Below, piece by piece: positions 59,535 through 64,000 of a stretch of DNA of 64,000 bases (within the stretch, counting starts at the first letter, position 1; each line of letters begins with the position of its first letter). The stretch lies in NCBI RefSeq assembly GCF_018812025.1, contig NC_063045.1:47458352-47522351 (forward strand), in the 5' to 3' direction. Source of the stretch: Megalobrama amblycephala (lineage: Eukaryota > Chordata > Actinopteri > Cypriniformes > Xenocyprididae). The translations under genes were made by a program, and so were the position numbers. The notes under the pieces were generated by a model. It saw only the letters and a list, made by a program, of their open reading frames with translations, ran no database searches and was not told where the DNA came from.

Positions 59535-60941
59535 TAGGGCTGTGCTCAGAATATCGATACAACGATACATCGTCATGAACTCCTGACGATGCGCGTATCG
59601 ATACAGCAGCTGCCGTATCGAGTCTGTCTTGCATTTAAATCTAGCCAATCACGTGATGTCAATTGACGCTAGCAAGCAATGCAAGCAGACATTCACGTTT
59701 CTGTGAGCTTTCATTCGTAAATAATCAGCTGTTTTATCGCGAATGTGAACAGGAAATGCGCTCTCGAACGGAGAAACACGCGATCTCCAAGTCATCGATC
59801 AAAGCGTGCTAACGTTTTAGGACAGGTCGATGGTATATAAATCATGCCCGAACGTTAGCGTTTGTCAATCAAGCCAAACCGTCCATTCAGAAACCGAGAA
59901 AATTGGAGGCCGATCTCTCAGGTTGACGCGCGAGCTGGCTTGACTTAAGTTTTCGTGAGGATATAGTTTATGGACTGTTTTGATTTCGGTAATTACATCT
60001 AGAAAGGTAAAAGCAGTGATGACATATATAATAGAGATATCTGAAAGTGAAACGAAAGTGATATTGGCCTCGTCCAGTGGGGAGGACGCACGAGAGGAGA
60101 CCTGCGCATTTAATTGGTATGTGTATACTGTAATACTGCATTTACAATGCTTATAAGTGGCGTGCACTTTGATCGTGAAAGTGAAAGTGCCCTTTGCGGT
60201 CACATCGCATCATTTAAATCTTGTTAACATTAGTTAATGCACTGTAAACCAACATGAACAAACAATCAACAACTGTATTTTTAATAACTAACATTAACAA
60301 AGATGAACTAATACAGTATGTATTGCTCATGGTTAGTTCATGTTAATACATTATCTGATGTTTAATAAATGAACCTTATTGTTAAGTGTGTATTGTAAAC
60401 TCATGTAGCCCATATTTTGTAGACCACGTTAATAAAAAAAATGTTGTTCTAGAACATATTTTGAGTTGATATCCAAAAAAAATCATTTTTACAGATGGAA
60501 AAAAAAAACAGGCAGTATAGACATTATTATAATATTATAGCCAATATAATTAACCAACTTAGTTTTCTAACAGTCAACTTACTGTTGCAAGTGAAATTAG
60601 TCATTGAGCTTTGTTGATATGCTTCAGTGTCACTATAATTGTCAATTCAGTTACTGAGGGAGTGACTTTAAAAGCAAGCTTTTAAAAGAAGCTTTTTTGT
60701 GACAATTTTTTTATATTTAATTTAAATCATTGGTTTTTTTTAATGACAAAAACAAAATAGTTTTTCAGTTATCACGACTGTTATAACACTGGTTATTCAA
60801 TAAACACATATTACTGTTACTAAACTCTGCTCAAAATAAATTTAAATTCTAAATTGAACCATATCGTGATACGTATCGCATCGTGGCTTTAGTATCGTGA
60901 TGCGTATCGTATCGTGACATTGTTGGTGATACACAGCCCTA
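59535..60941. mobile_element. hAT-type element, CTATTAAC duplication
   Basis: 1407 bp, ends TAGGGCTGTGCTCAGAATAT and GGTGATACACAGCCCTA, with perfect 8-bp duplications CTATTAAC (59527-59534, 60942-60949). Subterminal ATCGATAC/GTATCGTATCG words are arranged as inverted clusters. It split an older repeat (GGGGTAGGTTCAGGGGTTAG left, GGGGAACAGGACTGTAAAAC right). Confidence 0.92.
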
Positions 60942-61468
60942 CTATTAACTGTAATAAGTACAAAATATATACATGGGGAACAGGACTGTAAAACCAAAAT
61001 TGCTACCAAATGCTACCAATTTTTTATATTTTTTAAAAAATAATTTCAAGTATTTTTTTTTAATAATAATTGAACATTAAATGTTATCGTTTGTATTTAT
61101 TATTACATGTATTATATAGTTTAATTTTAGGATTAATTCCACTGTTGGTTTGTGGAGCTTAGTTTTATTAAAACCCAGCTTTAATTGTATTATTGTAATA
61201 TAATAATAAAAATAATAATGATAAATCATCTGCATCTGAAACATTGATCTGAAATATTGATATTTGCATAAATATCTCCTTTTTTGAGTGGCAATCTGTG
61301 ATTGGGATTAAAAGAGCACAGTGATTATGATTATCTCAATCTCAGTTAAATCAGATAATCGTGACAGGCCTATGTCCCAGATTCTTGCCCTTTATGCCAC
61401 AAACGCCCAATATCTCTTGTTCTGTACTGTTCATAGAGTGTAAATCTCTTCTCTTCTTCTCTCTACAG

Positions 61469-61666
61469 TGATTCTGAGTCCATTTGGACTGAACGGCACA
61501 TTGACCGGCCAGTCCTTCAAGCTGTCTGACCCTCCGACACAGAAGCTCATTGAAGAATGGAACCAGTTCTATCCCATCAGCCCAACCTCCAAGGAGAGCG
61601 CAGAGGACAAAATGGAGGACATCGACTGGGAGGACGACTCCCTGGCAGCAGTGGAAGTGCTTGTTG
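61469..61666 (+). CDS. med13 coding exon 5 (residues 206-272)
   Basis: 198 bp after acceptor CTCTACAG, donor GTGAGT. It encodes [20 protein letters not shown], then [14 protein letters not shown] and the acidic [18 protein letters not shown], all recognisable MED13 blocks. The variable segment [10 protein letters not shown] in the middle is the least conserved part of this exon. Confidence 0.97.
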
Positions 61667-61803
61667 GTGAGTTGGACCAAAATATATTTTACTTAAAAGG
61701 CTGTTAGGTAAAAGAATTGCATTGTGGAGGCAATACATGTATGCGTGTACAAGTGTGCATTTATTAGTTGTTCATTGTGTTAATGCGTGGGCTTTTTCTC
61801 CAG

Positions 61804-61998
61804 GTGGTGTGCGCATGGTATATCCTTCATGCCTGGTGTTAGTCCCTCAGTCAGACATCCCCACTGTAACACCTACGGGGTCGTCGCATTGCACTGCTGT
61901 CTATTCAAACGGCCATCAAGTGCCTGCTTCAAACCGTGACCCTGCCATCTCTTCAGTGACCCTGACTCCTCCCACCTCACCCGAAGAATCTCAGACAG
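61804..61998 (+). CDS. med13 coding exon 6 (residues 272-336), Fbw7 degron
   Basis: 195 bp, flanked by CTCCAG and GTGAAC. It encodes [19 protein letters not shown], a variable [17 protein letters not shown] linker, then [14 protein letters not shown] and [12 protein letters not shown]. The TPPTSPE segment starts at Thr326 (codon 61965-61967), the same number as the phosphodegron threonine reported for SCF-Fbw7 recognition of human MED13. Degradation through it would detach the kinase module from Mediator. This marks the passage from the folded N-terminal domain to the disordered linker. Confidence 0.96.
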
Positions 61999-62090
61999 GT
62001 GAACCTGCCTCAACCTTGACTCAAACCCATACCAATCTCATTTCATGAGCAGCATCCGTTAAACTCTCAAACTTTTCTTTCTTTCTGTAG

Positions 62091-62253
62091 TTCACTCTCA
62101 CTCAGCACAGAAGTGGATGCGGTTGCCGATGGCAGTGGATGGATTCAGTGTTGACAGCACCAGTCACCATGGTGGCAAGATTCCACGCAGGATGGCCAGT
62201 CAGGTGGTTGAGAGCGTCTGGCAAGAGTGCAACATCAACCGAGCTCAGAAAAA
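62091..62253 (+). CDS. med13 coding exon 7 (residues 337-391)
   Basis: 163 bp after acceptor TTTCTGTAG, donor GTAAGT. It encodes [40 protein letters not shown] and [13 protein letters not shown]. The GGKIPR and VWQECNxNRAQ blocks are conserved in MED13; the stretch before DSTSHHGG is variable. The preceding intron is only 92 bp. Confidence 0.96.
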
Positions 62254-63344
62254 GTAAGTTTACTCAGACATCCTCAGAACAAATCTTACATCAGATAATC
62301 CCATTTCACAGTCAATATAAATTAAAGACAGAGCCAACAATGCACTGCTAAAACTGGTACAATGAAATGCAATATCTGAGCCACAGAATGTTTTATTATT
62401 GTTTGTTTAATAAGGAGAAAATGAAAGCAAGTACAAGTCATTGCTGCTAGTTGTCTCACAGGGAACTGTTCACAACTTGTCTGTAAGGTTTTTATTTTGA
62501 ATTTGCACAGATATATAATGTTTGTTCAATCCATCTTTTTGTAACAACGTTTGTCAATTCTGTTTTTAAAATTCTACTGTTGTAAATTCTACTTAAGCTT
62601 CCTCACATAAATTTGCTACTACTTACTGTTTCAAATGATATGCCATATGAGGTCAATGGACGATAGACATTTGGATTTTCTGCCCGACATACTGTAATTA
62701 CCTCAAGGACCCGCCGTTAACGATCCATCCCTCATTTCCTGAGGAGATTTTTTTATTTTATTTTTTTCTTCAACTAATCAGCTAATAAAATTTTGGTCGA
62801 CTAAGCCTCTTCTAATGTTTAGTTGACTATTATGGTGCTTTACCAATGTGTGATACGACGCTTATCTTTCGGTTTGGTTTTCCACTGCAGTTTAGTACCG
62901 CTTCAAAGTGGGTGGGATTATAGACTGATCGTTGTAGTTGAGCAGCCTCTACTGCCGTGGATCCGTTCCTCTGCTACCAACGAGAGGAACGTCTGCACCT
63001 GGTCTACTGATCACGATACAGCCATTTCTTTTTTCAAGATGCATGCGACGGTCGTTTGAAGCAAGTCATTTTAAAAAAGTCGTGCAAACAAATTATATTG
63101 TGGTGGCTGTACTGTGGTGACTATTTAAATGGGTTTGGTGTCTCGTGTTTCAAATCCAGTGACGCTGGTAGTGACGATTCTCTTTGACAATCAGTGATCA
63201 TCTGCAGTGTTTACACATTACATTTTAGTATCGACGCGGCTCGCTTGGAGCCTGAACCGAGATGGTACAATTTAAGCGAGCCTCACCGTACCATGCAGTG
63301 AAAAAAGGGCCAAAAAGTGAGCCGAGCCGTGCAGTGGATTTTGT

Positions 63345-63378
<34 letters not shown>

Positions 63379-63434
63379 AGCCATTCAGAAGATACAGAGT
63401 TTGATTCCAATCTTGTTTTATTGTGTCTCCACAG
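62254..63434 (+). other. med13 intron 7
   Basis: 1181 bp. From about 62877 to 63340 it holds a repeat with inverted TTTTCCACTGCAG...GTGCAGTGGA and GTACCATGCAGTG words, a type I associate with fish genomes, followed by a poly(T) tract (63349-63374). Confidence 0.6.
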
Positions 63435-63548
63435 ACGGAAATTCTCTGCCACAGCCTCCAATGGGACCAGCGAGGAGGAGACGCTGATGAAAGTGGGCGC
63501 CTGGGACTTTGTTGACTCCACACAGAGATCAAGCTGCAACTGTTCAAG
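63435..63548 (+). CDS. med13 coding exon 8 (residues 391-429, gene continues)
   Basis: 114 bp after acceptor TCTCCACAG, donor GTACAG at 63549. It encodes RKFSATASNGTSEEETLMKV, then GAWDFVDSTQRSSCNCSR, matching the conserved WDFV...TQR..C.C block of MED13. It leaves in phase 2. The remaining and larger part of the protein, including the PIWI-like C-terminal region, lies beyond the window. Confidence 0.95.
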
Positions 63549-64000
63549 GTACAGACATGCGAACTCACTTAGCCTCGTACTCTCATAGGCTCTCCTTGTT
63601 TAACCATCCTGCACTGCTGCTGCCACTAATCGCTTTTATGTAGCTCTTATAGTGTCATCTGTCACTCTTTAAAATGACAGGCATTACATTTGTCATGAAG
63701 TATTAAATCAATCTCTTTGTGAAAACCAGAGGAACTGGCTTCTGAGTGATTGTGTTAAGCAGGGCTCCAGACTGAAACCAAAAGATTGTTGTTATTTGTT
63801 ACTGCAATTATTAATGCTAAACAATAGTAATTTTATGATTAAATTACCTTTATGATTAAAAATCCCCCAGCTCTACTAAATCAGGTGCTGGTGCCACCAT
63901 CTGTATCTAGTCTTGCAGCTCTGTAAATTGCTGAGTTACATCTTGGTCCCTCCACTTGCATCTTTTTGCGTCGTTTTGTGACTCCTGAGTGTTTTACACT
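63549..64000 (+). other. Start of med13 intron 8
   Basis: 452 bp to the window edge. AGCAGGGCTCCAGACTG at about 63759 resembles the terminus of a known style of fish hAT element, but the other end is outside the window, so it is not called. Confidence 0.5.

Overview
The window is vertebrate nuclear DNA, almost certainly from a teleost of the carp/zebrafish group (Cyprinidae). The evidence is GT-AG introns of 92 bp to 15 kb, AT-rich introns full of non-autonomous DNA transposons, several copies of an interspersed repeat that I recognise as abundant in cyprinids (core with a CACATGATCCTTCAGAAATC box), and a young L1/Tx1-type retrotransposon. No bacterial-style genes, tRNA, rRNA or CRISPR array were found.

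One host gene is well supported: the 5' part of med13 (Mediator complex subunit 13, CDK8 kinase module), on the + strand. Eight coding exons (19362-19427, 25130-25364, 40744-40912, 54928-55073, 61469-61666, 61804-61998, 62091-62253, 63435-63548) join in frame with canonical splice sites and give residues 1 to about 429. The gene runs off the right edge. The product resembles MED13 rather than its paralogue MED13L. It keeps the L-T-P-P-T-S-P-E-E segment, whose first TP threonine is residue 326, the reported Fbw7 phosphodegron position in human MED13. A GC-rich promoter/5' leader (about 18680-19361) carries a CTCF consensus site, a CCAAT box, a YY1-like motif and a 12-codon upstream ORF ending 4 nt before the start codon.

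Left flank (1-18.6 kb): a complete L1-type LINE lies on the minus strand (486-5959). It has intact ORF1 and ORF2, a poly(A) tail and a perfect 16-bp target-site duplication, and sits beside a promoter-like block (5976-6100: ETS, CRE, CTCF, YY1 motifs). The rest is intergenic DNA with nested MITEs, a long-terminal-inverted-repeat element with a 6-bp duplication (12582-13398), a hAT element (14443-15730), a foldback of a common repeat (15757-16535) and a Tc1-type MITE (17843-18232).

The med13 introns (19.4-63.4 kb) are a catalogue of transposon insertions. Four have perfect 8-bp target duplications and TAGG...CCTA ends in introns 2-4 and a fifth lies in intron 3, all hAT type. One is a near-perfect 343-bp palindrome. 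There are also PIF/Harbinger-type elements with TWA-like flanks, a TTAA-flanked element, and a BED zinc-finger fossil of a hAT transposase with a one-base frameshift. Between them lie repeat-free, GC-richer islands that could be conserved regulatory elements, but this cannot be tested without alignment.

I found no undescribed gene system. The most notable observations are the apparently intact LINE with a YY1 motif near its 5' end (as in mammalian L1), the long hairpin in intron 2, the large array-bearing inverted-repeat element, and the CTCF-consensus sites.
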